The notes under the pieces are model-generated. The model was not told the DNA's origin. It made no database searches and was given only the letters and a program-made list of their open reading frames with translations. The position numbers were made by a program, and so were the translations under genes. A stretch of DNA of 64,000 nucleotides from Coix lacryma-jobi var. lacryma-jobi (taxonomy: Eukaryota; Streptophyta; Magnoliopsida; Poales; Poaceae). Shown in pieces: positions 20,436-32,168 of the stretch; position 1 is the first letter of the stretch, and every line of letters starts with the position of its first letter. The stretch covers positions 173,919,591-173,983,590 of the forward strand of contig CM019823.1 of the NCBI GenBank assembly GCA_009763385.1, given 5' to 3'.

Positions 20436-23212
20436 CTCCATCCCGCGGCTATAAGAAGCCGCCGAGCTCCGCCATTGCCGCCACCACGGCACCCCGAGCC
20501 ACCAGACCACCCCAGCGCCCGCCGAGCCCTCCACCGCCTTCGCCTTGAGCTGCTCCACCTTCCCGAGCAACCAATTTCACCCCTCCTCCCTCCTCTCGCC
20601 GGCGCAGGAGCTTCGTCCCCGACTCCGGCAAATGGCTGCGTTTCGGCTAAGCGAGAAATTCGCCGCCGTGAGTGCTTCTCTCTTCCCTCCGACCCCTGCC
20701 CTCTCTTCCTCACCTCAGCGCGCTCCTAACCGCACCCTTGGCGACCTCTTTTGGTGGACAGAGCCGCCGGACGCCGATCGTCGCCGAAGAGATCCGCCGA
20801 AGCACCACCACCGTCGGACTCCCTCCTCCGACCCTTGCACCGCCTCGCCGAGCCTCGCTCCCGACTCACGGTGAGCCCGCGAAGCTTCCCCCACCCTCTG
20901 CTTTCCCAGCGCAAGGCCCGAGCGGCCGGTCCGCCGTGCGCCTCGCCTGCGATTCGCCCGAGCCCTCGGGGAAGAAGCACAGTGTTTCTTTTCCTTTTTC
21001 CTTTCTTTTTAAGATATGTGAATAGTGTTCTGTTTTCTTTTTTTTGTGAGAATTAACCTGTTGTCCCATAAATTCTGAGAAAATTGGTATGTTCCTTGCA
21101 GTGTGTAGTATTTTAGAAAAATGAGAAACTCTACTTTCCTGCAAAATTGAAAAATGAAAAAAATCCTTCTTTTAGTTAAGAAATGGATAGTTTTATTTTT
21201 TTAGAAAATCATGTGTAGCTCCAAAATTTATGAGATAAATTTTTATGTGCTAGTTATGTCATGCTTAGTCTCTGGTAGATTTTTTAGGCCTTTTGGAGTA
21301 ACTTCATAAAATGACCTTTTTAAATAATTAGGAAAAATAGAAAATCAAGTAGGGTTCATGTTGTATGCCATGTGATGTGACTTTTGGGATTGTTTGCTGT
21401 TCATAGACCCCCACCCATTTGGTCTATGATGTTTGTGATGCCATGCATGATTTGTGTTTAGGTCGGATAAATGATGCTTAATAGGTTGATTAATTTTGCT
21501 TAGGGATAAAGATAAGTAACTTTATGTCCACACTAAGAAGTTACTTACGCGATGGAAAGTGTACTCTAGAATCAGTGGAATTGTCCTGCGCTTTAGCAAG
21601 TCTCTTGTTCTTGTCAGCATCCTCATAAGCATACATCATTGCATACGTGTAGTGTCTGAAGGAGAGGGCATCAAAGTCGAGGCAGCCGCTGACGAACCTA
21701 CCCCCAAGGCGACCCCGAGCTCCGACACCTGCACTGCCGACCCCCGAGCCTGTCCTCTTTGCTCTTCAAGGCAAGCCCCGGTGCATTTTAACCCTACCTC
21801 GCTTTTACAAAAGTTTTCTTAAAATGCTTTTGAGTTAAACTACTGCATGCATTGTTTACCTCCACCAGAAGATCCACCTGCCCTGTATTAAAAACTATTT
21901 GCAAAATGCTTAGTGATGCTATACAATAGATTTGCAATAAAATGCCATTTTCAAAAGTGTGAGCACTTGAAGAATCTTTATGGGATTTTGGTTTTACTCC
22001 CCGGCCATTGGCTAGGTATCTGGTCCGTACCTAGTCAATTGCGAGGAGAGGTTGTCCGAGCGTACGGTGTCGTCATGTTGTAGTCCGGGACTCAACAGTT
22101 GACACCGACCGGGACAGGGTTGAAAAAACTGACAGGACTATTACGCTTGGGTGAGATATAACCAAGGTATGGTTCTGGCAGAAAAATTTAGGGACCATCC
22201 GTATGGGGCCCTGCTGGCCAAGACTTGCAACTATTCACATACTTCGGAAAGCTCTGGCTCTGAGGAATCCTTTATTGGACCGACAACCGCGCACTGGGAG
22301 TGGAGAGATGGCGGAAGTAGCATGTACCCACGTGGTCGTCGTACCTGGATAGGAGTGGTGTACTGTACTTCCGGGTGGCGTAGGACCGGGCCCAATCTTG
22401 GAGGAATCGTGGTAGACGAGTTGGCATATGCAAGCTTGGGTGCTACATATGCAGTGTGGATAGGGATCCTCAGCTGAGTATTATTTATCCGGATTAACAT
22501 TGCTCCTCGGTTATGGAGACTTGGTCACTGACTGTCAACGGAGAGTGGTTCTCAACTAGGTATGTTTTTGAAAGGTAAAATGAATCATGAACAATGAAGA
22601 ATTGAGAAATACTGGAATCTTTCCAAAAATAAAACAAGGATTTCAAAATGCTTTTTCTGCAAAATACTTGATCTTGCTTAAGCCTTACCTTGACTACCTA
22701 AGCCTCTCATTCTTGAGTCTTCTCCCCTTTTTCTTTAGTCGGGTAAGTCTTGTTGAGTACCCCAGTACTCAGGGTTTGTTAACCCCTGTTGCAGGTATGA
22801 CTGAGTCCCCGATGTGTCTTGCGCCCTGCTGCATGACCATCGACCAGGAAGAGGCCGATGAGGCCGAAGAATAGTTGTGCACCCTCGGGCTGGGTGATTA
22901 CAAGTATCTTATTTAGTTGTACTCCGCTACGTTGCCTATTTCTATTACCCGAACATGGTTTGTAATAACTGCACCTTTAATTTTATTTGGAACCTCAGTT
23001 TGTAAAACTAATGTTATTTAAGTCTTCCGCTCTGTATTCCGATGTTATTTGTAAAAGTATCCAGTGTTGTGACCGAATTGTGAGATGATCCTGCAGACAA
23101 TGGGCACCAATGCAGCCCAGTGACGATCAGTCTTAATCGCGTGGAACATAGGTTCGGTTGTCAGAGGCTGACGGGGACCTGTGGGCCATGGGATTGGGAC
23201 CGTTCCGCCACA
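19419..23212 (+). mobile_element. Solo LTR (3.8 kb) inserted in the Copia RT region
   Basis: The ends TGTAACACC...CCGCCACA form a TG...CA pair flanked by the 5-bp duplication TTATC (19414-19418 and 23213-23217). Rejoining the flanks restores continuous Copia frame (SEHSD to KWLEAM). There is no second LTR, primer site or pol gene inside, so it is best read as a solo LTR of a large-LTR Ty3/gypsy element. A TATAAGAAG box at about 20451 follows a GC-rich segment and a run of 31 C (20404-20434), giving plus orientation. Some open frames occur, but none resembles a known protein. Confidence 0.8.
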
Positions 23213-23381
23213 TTATCTGAGTGCTCGCTTCTCATGGCTTGTTCATATGTAGTGGGATCATCTTCCATATGAAACTCTTCGGCCTCATAGACTTCATAAT
23301 CATCTGATATAGCTGATCTTCTAACTCTATGTGACCTTCTAATGTTCTCATTATTTGGCGCCATTTGGGGCTGTTGTTGTT
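23213..23381 (-). pseudogene. Copia linker segment between the two solo LTRs
   Basis: The short minus-strand frame reads RRSHRVRRSAISDDYEVY followed by an acidic stretch and YEQAMRSEHSD, the region just before RT in Copia polyproteins. It is the stretch of the host element left between the 19419 and 23387 insertions, and shows both hit within about 170 bp of each other. Confidence 0.85.
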
Positions 23382-23386
23382 CTTCC

Positions 23387-25734
23387 TGAAAGGACCTTGA
23401 TGTCGCCTAGAGGGGGGGGGGTGAATAGGCCTGTTAAAAAAAATCAGCTCAACCAGATGTTAAAACCTCGAGCGGTACTGCTGCTCCCGGCACTGCTGCT
23501 CGGAGCCCGGTACTGCTGCTCGGAGCCCGGCACTGCTGCTCGTAGCCCAGCACTGCCGCTCGGCGCAAAGAGCACACAAACAACTATGCCTTTGGTTATA
23601 GCTTAAGGCCAACTTGGAGATGTGTTTGGAGATTACTAGCAACAAGTTCGCTAAGTACCTGCACTCACAAACACTCACAACCAAGTAGATCGAGTGGAAC
23701 ACAAATATTGCAATTCAAAACATAGAAGACAAGACACAAGATTTATCCCGTGGTTCAGCTCGCCACCAAGACTTGCCTATGTCCACGTTGTTGAGGATGA
23801 CCACTTAGGTCAAGAGCTTTGCAACTCTTCCTCGGTCTCAAGTCAAGGAACCAAATCCTTGAAGTGAGGGGTAATTCCACTAGCTCCACAAGAGGATTAC
23901 AAACTGATCCCGCTGCTCACCACAAGCACGGGAGCTCGCTGGGCGACGCCTAGCCGTCTAGGAGGCTTCACCTCCAAGAGTAAAAGATGCACAACGAAGA
24001 TTGACGAAGCCCGACAAGTGCTCAAGGTTTGGAAGGCTCTAATCTGCTCTCTAGCTCTTAATCACACAGCCCCAACACTTAATCATGCACTAAGCATGTC
24101 ACTCTCACAAGAGAGGGTTGGGGAGAGCTCTCAAATGGCTTTGGATGTGTTAGAAGTGTTTTGGGCACCAGCAGCCAGTTCTGGAGGCGTGGGGTGGGTA
24201 TATATACCCCCCACACCCAAAACTAGCCGTTGGAGGTCAGAAACTAGCCGTTACTGGCTGTACAGGCCCGGCACTACCGCACTTATCCCGGCACTGCCGG
24301 GGAGCGGCACTACCGCTAGACAGAGCGGCACTGCCGCAGCTCCCTGAGACAGCACAGGAGACCTCACGAAAAACGCCATAACTTTTTACTCCAAACTCTG
24401 ATTTCAGTGATCTTGGACTTTCCGGAAAGCTTGTTTCGAGGGCTATCCAACCCTACAGAGAACAAGCCCAAGATCAACAAGTGCAGGTGCAGTGCTAAGT
24501 GTTTTCTCTCATGTTAGCACTCGGGTTCGGTTAGTTTGAGCACTTGAGACTTGTCTATGATTCGTATTGCATCCCCCTTGATAGTACGACATAACTATAC
24601 TCAAGACAAAGAAAATATAACCATTTTAACCACTTGAGTCTTCAATGTCTTCATATGCCATTTCTTCTTGATATCACTTCGAAAGGGGTTGCAATCATCT
24701 TTGTCTCCTTTCTTTGAGCAAACACACCTTGAGCATGTGACTTGAACCATTTCCACACATATGAGTTCAATCCATGGCTTCAAGTCACTTCCACTAATGA
24801 TTTGATCCTCAACACAATATGAATCCTCATAGCTTGATTAGTACCTCGACTCAATGCAAGTACTCTCTTCTTCACCCTAGCCATAGTACTTCGGTCTCTT
24901 GACCTTCACCGTCGCTTAGTACCTCGAAGCCCTTTCCTTGCTATCTTCACCTTATCAAGCCACACTCAAGTCACATCATATTGAGCATCCATTGAAAACC
25001 ATTTCTTCAATATTGTGATCCTTGCTTGAACATCTTGTAGATATGCATGTTGAGATCAATCAAGCTTTAGTTTGACTCACATAGAGACATATATGGATCA
25101 TCATTAATATGGTCAAGCCAATTCACGATTCCTAATATCCTCTCCTTTTGGATTGACACTCAACACTCACTTCAATCTCCATCTTCATACTTCTAGCTTG
25201 ATCAAATCAATGCAAAGTGATTCTCCAAACATTTATCCATACAAGCAAACCAAAGTAGAGAATGACTTATATCCAATATGAGTTGTGTCCTTTGTCATTT
25301 CAACTTTGCTTGCCATTTACTCACTTATGCATTCTTGATTCATTCTTCAACCTTGATCAAAGCTGGTTCACTATCAAACTCTTCTTGCTCATGAAAAGCA
25401 ACCCATTGTTGAGACCATTCCAAAATCATCAATCCATGTCTCACTTGTCATTTGCCAAATATGCTTGCTTTCTCATGATGCCATGATATCCCACAACATA
25501 GAAGCCATATCATCAACTCTATTTGCATTGTTGTCTTTTGCTTGAACAAGATTGTTTCCATGATCTTCCAATACAACAATACACAATTTTGGCCTTCATT
25601 TCAACACTATGTGGAATATCATCAAGTTTGCTTTTCTTGTTGAACCTTTGATACACTTAGCAAACTTGTTAGACCTTTAATTATGTTGTCACTCAATTCA
25701 CCAAAACCCACTAAGGGGCTAGATGCACTTACAC
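23387..25734. mobile_element. Second solo LTR-like element (2.3 kb) in the Copia element
   Basis: Ends TGAAAGGACC...GATGCACTTACA, flanked by the 5-bp duplication CTTCC (23382-23386 and 25735-25739). The flanks rejoin Copia coding sequence. No pol or gag is seen. Read in reverse it begins TGTAAGTGCATCTAGCCCC, like grass Copia LTRs I recall. It contains GC-rich short repeats around CGGCACTGC (23475-23575 and 24265-24345) and long AT-rich stretches. Orientation is uncertain. Confidence 0.72.
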
Positions 25735-25739
25735 TTCCC

Positions 25740-26671
25740 CATGCACGACAGGTGGTTCTAATGGCTCCTGAAGGACAGGTTCCAGATTCTCATTTTTTGT
25801 CGGCAAGGGAGGCTCAACAACAGGCGCTGGCACTACAGTGCTTGACACCGTTGGCGCAGCAACAACAGGTAGCATGAAGAATGGTTCCTGAAACATCGGA
25901 GTAGGGGCGTGAACCCGTTTTTCCTCTAAATTAACTTCATGAACCACCTTGCTCCCCCTTTTCACATCATGTTCTAAAAACTCAGCATGTCTTGTTTCTA
26001 CAAACTTTGTATGCCTGTCAGGGCAATAAAAGCGGTAGCCTTTCGATCTGTCTGGGTAGCCAATGAAATGGCAACTAACAGTCTTAGGATCTAATTTTCC
26101 TGAATTTGGGTTAAAGATTTTAGCCTCAGCTGGACAGCCCACAGCCTTAAATGCTTAAGTGAGGGTACTCTTTCTGTCTATAACTCATACGGTGTTTTAG
26201 GCACCGACTTACTGGGTACACGATTAAGGATATGAATGGCGGTTTTTAATGCCTCCATCCACAAACTTATTGGTAAAGTGGAGTAACTGACCATGCTTCT
26301 TACCATATCCATCAGGGTACGGTTTCTTCTTTCGGCCACTCCATTTTGTTGAGGCTCTCCTGGCATTGAATACTGAGCAACTATGCCATGCTCCTGAAGG
26401 AACTTCGCAAAAGGTCCTGGAACTTGACCATACGGGGTATGTCGCCTATAGTATTCTCCACCACGATCTGATCTTACTATCTTAATTTTCTTATTGTGTT
26501 GATTTTCTACTTCTGCCTTAAATATCTTAAACTTATCTAAAGCTTCTGATCTTTCTTTAATCGGATAGATGTAGCCATAACGTGAGTAGTCATCAGTGAA
26601 TGTTATAAACGAGTCATAACCATCCACACTCATGACGGGAAACGGTCCACATATGTCGGTGTGGATTATTT
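25740..26671 (-). pseudogene. Copia integrase, broken
   Basis: The minus-strand frame shows the integrase core: FTDDYSRYGYIYPI, VRSDRGGEYY and PQQNGVAERRNRTLMD, giving the D-D-E catalytic residues. Then follow LPISLWMEALKTAIHILNRVPS and, after a stop near 26158, the domain CHFIGYPDRSKGYRFYCP. The N-terminal zinc-binding part continues into the upstream frame. The 23387-25734 insertion interrupts it after this domain. Confidence 0.9.
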
Positions 26672-28990
26672 CTAAAGTCCCCGCACTTCGTTTGACATTT
26701 TTCTTATTTTCTTAACGTACTTACCTTTAATGCAATCAACACATTGATCTAATTCTGATAGTTCTAATGGTGGAAGAATTTCAGTCTTGACTAATCTATC
26801 AATCCCTCCCCTCGAAATGTGGCCTAATCTACAATGCCACAATTTCGAAGAGTCAACCTGAATATTCTTTCGCTTTCTACTTACATTCATAGACGAGGAA
26901 GCAGTCTTATTCTCAGAACTTATAACATTAACATTCTCAGAGATTGATAACAAATAAAGTTTGTCTTGTCGGAAAGCAAGACCAACACACTGATTATTAA
27001 ATAGTATCTTACACTTGCCGTCTCTAAAATGACAAGCCAATCCATCATCATCTAACTTAGACACACTTATTAAGTTTCGATGCAAAGAAGGAACATAGAG
27101 TACATCATGAAGCCTAAGTACAAAACCATTTACTAATTCTAATGATACGTCTCCAATGGCTTGGACGTCGGCTTGTACTCCATTAGCCACCTTAATGGTT
27201 CTTTCTCCTCTTTGCAGGGTCTTCCTCGTAGCGAATCCCTGAAAAGAATTAGCAACATGAGTAGTTGCACCTGAATCAACCCACCAAGTGGATTTGTCAT
27301 AACTTAGAAACAAGGATTCATCTACAAATGTAATAATATCCTCACCATTCTTACTCAGGAACTTCAGGAACCCAGGGCAATCTTTCATCCAATGCTCTCT
27401 TTCCTTGCAGTACATGCACTGATCTTTGTCTACAGGGATCTTTTGTCCCTTCTGGGACTGAGGCTGAGTTGAGAACTGTGGCTGAGTTTGGAACTGAGGG
27501 TGAGATTGGAACTGAGGGGCCTTTCCCTTCGCATTAGAATTGGAGGATGAGCTGCCATCCCACCTTGGTTTCCCTTGTGGTTTAGCATTCTTATTGAAAA
27601 ACTTTCTCTTATTATCCTTCACATAGAGAGCAGAGTCCCCATGTGAAGCCTTAATGCGCTCTTCCTCTTGCACACACATACTAATGAGCTTGTCCATGTT
27701 CCAGTCATCAGGCAACATGTCGTAATTAAGGATGACAACGGGTCGGGTAAGGTGCGGGTAGAGCATTTGCCCGCCCTCGATCATACCCGCGACCCCAACT
27801 TTTACCCGCCCGCGAGCATGCCCGCGGGTAAGATTTCGTACCCGTACCCGTGCCCGGCGGGTATCGGGTATCCATCGGGTCTAACTAAAAGAGATCAAAT
27901 AATAAAATCATAGTGATATGAATCGATAAATTCATAGTTAAACAATATGCAAATATGTCAATCTCACTTACAGTTCAATATGACAATAAATGTAAGCTTA
28001 CAAGCCACAGTAGATCATAGATTATGCATAATTCAAACATTCATGCTCATACAAATGACATAAAAAATTACACGAACTACAGTAATAAATTAATAGCTCA
28101 CATAATCACTTTTATTTAGCCATCTATAAAAAATATCGTCTTTACTACTCAACATGCTATGTATATGATACAATTTTATATTAAATGAGGTAGTCAACAT
28201 GACATTTATATAACATAAATGACAAATATTTATATATATTTTCAAATTGCGGGTATCCATTGGGTACCCGCGGGGTTGATGCCTGCACCCTACCCGCATA
28301 TTTGCGGGTACCCGACCCTCATGTACCCGTGGGTAAACTTTCATTACCATACCCACACCCATCGGGTACGAAACCCGCGGGTATTCGCACCCGCGGGTAA
28401 GATTGCCATCCTTAGTCGTAATTGACACAAAATGTGTCAAACTCACTTGACAGTGAGGCAAAAATCATGTGAATGACAAATAGATCAGGTAACTTAATTT
28501 TCATGGACTCAAGCTTAGCTGCTATGGTGCTCATTCTAAGTATGTGCTCTCTAACGCCACCACCATTGTATTTCTTATTGCATAGCTCTTTGATAAGAGC
28601 ACTTGCCTGAGACTTAGTAGTTTCATGGAACTGATTCTTAACATGTTCTAAATACTTAGTAATGGTGAGTGTCTCAGGGATAGACCCTCTGATGGGCTCT
28701 GAAATTGTAGCCTTAGCTAAAGTGAGACATGTCTTATTGGAATTGTCTCATTGCATTTTCTCTAAGTCATAGGACATCCTCTTATCAGCATGATCCCTTT
28801 TGCGTGTCGCAAAAGTGACATCTTCCTCATTCTCCTCTCTCACTGGCTCCTCTGGAGCAACGGGACACAGTGAAGAGAGAGCAAGGTCATTGTTCGTCAT
28901 GACCAACGCTAACTCAAGCTGCTCACGCCACTTCTTATAGTTGTTCCCGGTCAGAGGAGGAATCTGAGCGATCCAGTTGATCCCTGAAAA
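26672..28990 (-). pseudogene. Copia gag and protease, split by a DNA element and a stop
   Basis: The first gag part (28990-28424) begins IAQIPPLTGNNYKKWREQLEL, typical of Copia gag, and has an in-frame stop at 28746-28748. A 687-bp DNA element interrupts at 27728-28414. Downstream are the zinc knuckle CMYCKEREHWMKDC, the protease motif WWVDSGATTHV, and the pre-integrase segment LWHCRLGHISRGGIDRL with the CVDC zinc ligands. Any ATG-led frame starting near 27784 is an artefact that begins inside the inserted element. Confidence 0.9.
27728..28414. mobile_element. Non-autonomous DNA transposon rich in ACCCGCGGGT motifs
   Basis: Perfect 9-bp duplication GTCGTAATT (27719-27727 and 28415-28423). 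Short inverted ends AAGGATGACAA and TTGCCATCCTTA. The outer 100-150 bp on each side are packed with CGGGTA/TACCCG motifs and could fold on each other, while the centre is AT-rich. No coding capacity. A 9-bp duplication favours a Mutator-like origin; 8 bp (hAT) cannot be excluded because one base could match by chance. Confidence 0.78.
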
Positions 28991-30191
28991 CCATTGACAG
29001 AGATATTTTAACACAAATAATATCTTATCCATAAAATTGCATGTTTTAAAACAACGTTGGTCAGTATTAAAACATATCATTCCTTCTGCATTATTTATAC
29101 ATCACCGTTGGGCAGAAAATAGAAATAATGCATAAAGCTAATGAAACTAAAACATTTATAATATTGATATAATCAACGTTGGTCAGAATATAACAATATT
29201 ACAAATTTTCTGAATATCTAAATTTAGTAATTGTTCTAACAATTAAATTCTCCCGTTGGTTCGAATTTAATTAAAGAACAAAAATAAACTTTGCAGCGGA
29301 AAACGTGACTGAATAAACTTATACTTATTTTCTGATATTCTTCGGAAATTTATTTCGTTGGTTCAAAATTTGCAGAGATATGAACTTAAAATTTGTTTGA
29401 AATTGAAAACCATTTCTTAATTCTAATGGGCCACCAGAGAGCAAAAACGGCCCGGCGGCCTGTTTCGCCAGCGCGGACACGCGCTCCTGCCTGGGCCGGT
29501 GCGGCCTGCTTCGCCTGCGGCCTGCTACGCCCAGCTCCGCACGCGCGGACGCGCGCACCCGCCTGGGCCGGCTCGGCCCGGTGGCGCTCGACCGTCCATC
29601 TGATCGGACGGTCAGCCGCACACCTCGCACGAGGAAAAACAGCGCCGGCGGCCGCTCCCAAAACCCTAACCTCATTTTCCCCTTTCTTCTCCACCCGTTC
29701 CTCGACGGCGCCCGCGGCCCAGGGAGGAGAGCAAGGCAGAGACGGCGCCGCCGCAGAGCCCCTAGTCGGCGAGCGCGCTCGCCCTTGGCTGAGCGCGCCG
29801 CCGTCTAGCGGCCTCGCGGGCGATGCCTATGGAGCGAAAAAGCACCCACGGTGTTCATCCCGCGCGCCGGCGAGACGGCGCCGCGGAGCCGATTCCTGTG
29901 CTTCGGTGGTGGCGAGACGGGTTTCCAGGTTGGTACCCCTTCTCCCCTTCTCCCGCCGCTCTGATTAGGGTTGAATCGGGTCCTCCCCTCTAAGTTCTTG
30001 GCATTAGGGTTAGGGATACCCCGATCCAAAACCGGATCGGTCGCTTCTCTTATTTCTCCTGGCCCGGGACGATACTCTAGGTATGTCGCTCGGCGGCCAA
30101 AACAAAACTTAGGGTTTCTTAGTTGGTTTCTGATTCATCTCCTTCTAATTGCTCTTAGTTCTAATCCCGATCTTGAACCCACTGATTAGTT
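28991..30191 (-). other. Copia 5' leader
   Basis: The untranslated region between the 5' LTR and gag. The part near gag is AT-rich. The part at 29430-30000 is very GC-rich, with an imperfect duplication around CTGGGCCGG (about 29487-29580). Frames on both strands look accidental. Confidence 0.55.
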
Positions 30192-30205
30192 AGGCTCCGA
30201 TACCA
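30192..30205 (-). other. Primer binding site of the Copia element
   Basis: The minus strand reads TGGTATCGGAGCCT one base inside the 5' LTR. This differs by one base from the methionine-initiator tRNA complement (TGGTATCAGAGC) used by most plant Copia elements. Confidence 0.82.
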
Positions 30206-30206
30206 T

Positions 30207-30694
30207 TGTTAGATTAAAAGGATCACTAACCAGTAGATCAGACGGGTACTTAACTTAGAGTAAACAAGTGTTCCTAACTGATCTACTAGATTAGAGAGAG
30301 AGAGAGAGAGAGAAAAAAGGTGTGCGATAGGGTTACCGACCATCGGCGGGCTTGAGGTTGGAGCTCGATTCCGCCATGGGAGTCACCGGTCTTCTCTGCG
30401 CTTGGGCAGCGACGATCGACGGAGTGGCGTCGGGTATCGATGCAGCGGCGGCGGAGGAGGACTTCCCGTCACTGGCTGCGACCCTAGGACATCGGATTGG
30501 GGTAGGACTGTAGGTGAGAGGGGCGGCTGCAGTGAACCTCGTGATTTGAGCTCCGGCCTCCCACCCTCCTTTTATCTACCACAGAGTGACAGGGCCCCCC
30601 CAACCATAGATGGGTTGGGCTCCCCCGATTAGGGATCAGATCAAGTTCCGTGTGGGCCGTTGGGCCTACCAACAGGAGGAGATTAACACTAACA
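30207..30694 (-). repeat. 5' LTR of the Copia element
   Basis: 488 bp, TGTTAG...CTAACA. It is longer than its partner mainly because of an expanded AG run near 30295-30315 and a GGC/GGA-type expansion near 30450. Confidence 0.93.
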
Positions 30695-31002
30695 TGGTAT
30701 TCTTGTGCATAACAGTGGTCAAACTGATTATTAGTGGAAGTTTCTTTCAGGTGTAAAAGATTATAAAGTAGCCAAACATGCCTTTAAGAGTTTCATGATG
30801 TTGAGACAAAAAGGCTGAGATGAAGTAAATTGCTCTCGGTGAAGTTTCAATTTAGATTCCTAGACAATTGATTATTTGATGGAAGGGAGTATATTCTGGA
30901 AGAAACTAATGGTCAAAAGTACGGCATCTAAGACCAGTCAAGTCAATGTGTCTATTATTTGTAACCGTAGAGAGTAAATTCACATTAAATGATTGCTACG
31001 TA

Positions 31003-31258
31003 GTCCCTCTGTATTAAAAACTTGACGTTTTGGACAAGGTTTGGATCAAACATTGAGAATATAAATCATAAATAACTTTTAAATTATTGAGTTTAGAGAT
31101 GTAAAAATCATATAAATAAATTTGTCTTGAAAAACACTTTTATAAAAATATACATATACCACTTTCTAATAAATATTTTTAAAGAAACAAGTGGTCAAAG
31201 TGATGTTTTGGAGACTGTATCGCTGTCTGAAACGTCAAGTTTTACGATATGGAGGGAG
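31003..31258. mobile_element. Stowaway MITE, complete
   Basis: Terminal inverted repeats of the GTCCCTCTGTATTAA / ATATGGAGGGAG type, flanked by TA (31001-31002 and 31259-31260). About 256 bp, AT-rich. Same family as the copies at 1-120 and 41663-42055. Confidence 0.85.
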
Positions 31259-31821
31259 TATTATTTTCCAGTGACACGCCATAAAGTTAAGAACCAGAGA
31301 GGAAAATTTGTACAATCTTTTATGCATAAATTGCTCAAGGAGGAAAAGGCTCCATTCACTTAAGCTTAAAGTGGCTACAACTAATTTATATAACTGATTT
31401 ATTATAAGAAGAAACACTATTTCACTACTACTATACGGACTAAAACGGCCGAACAGCAGTGTGAAAATCGTGCATAAGTTTTGGACCCACTGTCATAAGC
31501 ACTCTCTCCGTTCGCAGCTTAATGACTTCTAGAATTGCAAGATGAAATTAAGAAGCGGATGAAAATTTTCCATTGCAGTCAACAAACTCAGCTCCTGGTT
31601 GGCGTAATCAATAACCAGGTAAACTCTTATTATTATTATTTTTGACAAGAACCAGATAAACTCTTAACTGGCTAGCTATTGATTGAATATTTAGGGAGTC
31701 CACAATAGGTTCTAAGAAGAATTCTATTGGCTATTAAGAAGAAATGAGCTAGCGACTCCAAAATAGCAAGTCTACCATAATTTTTAGAAACATCTGTCTC
31801 ACAGCTTGCACATTGCTTCAA
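31259..31821. other. Intergenic, nothing recognised
   Basis: AT-rich DNA between two MITEs. Short frames only. Confidence 0.5.
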
Positions 31822-31824
31822 TAT

Positions 31825-32164
31825 GGCCTTTTGTTTAGATGTATCCTAATTTTTTTAACCTATCACATCGAATATTGCATGGAGTATTGAATATAGATTA
31901 ATTATAAAAACCAATTTGTCAGTTGGAATCTACTTCGCGAGATGAATTTATTGAGCTTAATTAGTCTATGATTTGGCAATGTGATGCTACACTAAACATA
32001 TGCTAATGATAAATTAATTAGGCTTAATAGCTTTGTCTCGTTAAGTACTATGTGGCGGTGTAATTAGTTTTATAATTAATCTATTTGTAATAGACTAAAT
32101 TATTATCGCAACATCCGATGTGATATTCCAAAAAAAATAAATCTCTATGCATCTAAACATGGCC
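31825..32164. mobile_element. Small DNA transposon with GGCC..GTTTAGATG ends
   Basis: Left end GGCCTTTTGTTTAGATGTAT and right end ATGCATCTAAACATGGCC form imperfect inverted repeats. The interior is AT-rich and non-coding, as in small grass DNA elements of this type. The target duplication is not clear (possibly ATA). Confidence 0.65.
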
Positions 32165-32168
32165 ATAA

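Larger units (their letters stand above)
17234..30694 (-). mobile_element. Ty1/copia LTR retrotransposon, degenerate and multiply nested
   Basis: It has matched LTRs (17234-17705 and 30207-30694, both TGTTAG...CTAACA) and a 5-bp duplication TGGTA (17229-17233 and 30695-30699). The domain order on the minus strand is gag, protease, integrase, RT, RNase H, the Copia order. The 13.5-kb span shrinks to about 6.6 kb once three later insertions (19419-23212, 23387-25734, 27728-28414) and their duplications are set aside. By hand count the LTRs differ at roughly 15-18 positions plus small indels in an AG run. The coding regions carry several in-frame stops and frame changes, so it is inactive. Confidence 0.95.

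Noticed and set aside
20173..21056. Proline/Ser-rich frames in the first solo LTR
   Set aside because: GC-rich LTR sequence with a long C run; frames are inconsistent and lack homology.
29393..29968. A 191-codon plus-strand frame in the Copia leader
   Set aside because: Lies opposite the element's own transcript in a GC-rich leader with simple duplications; no homology recognised.
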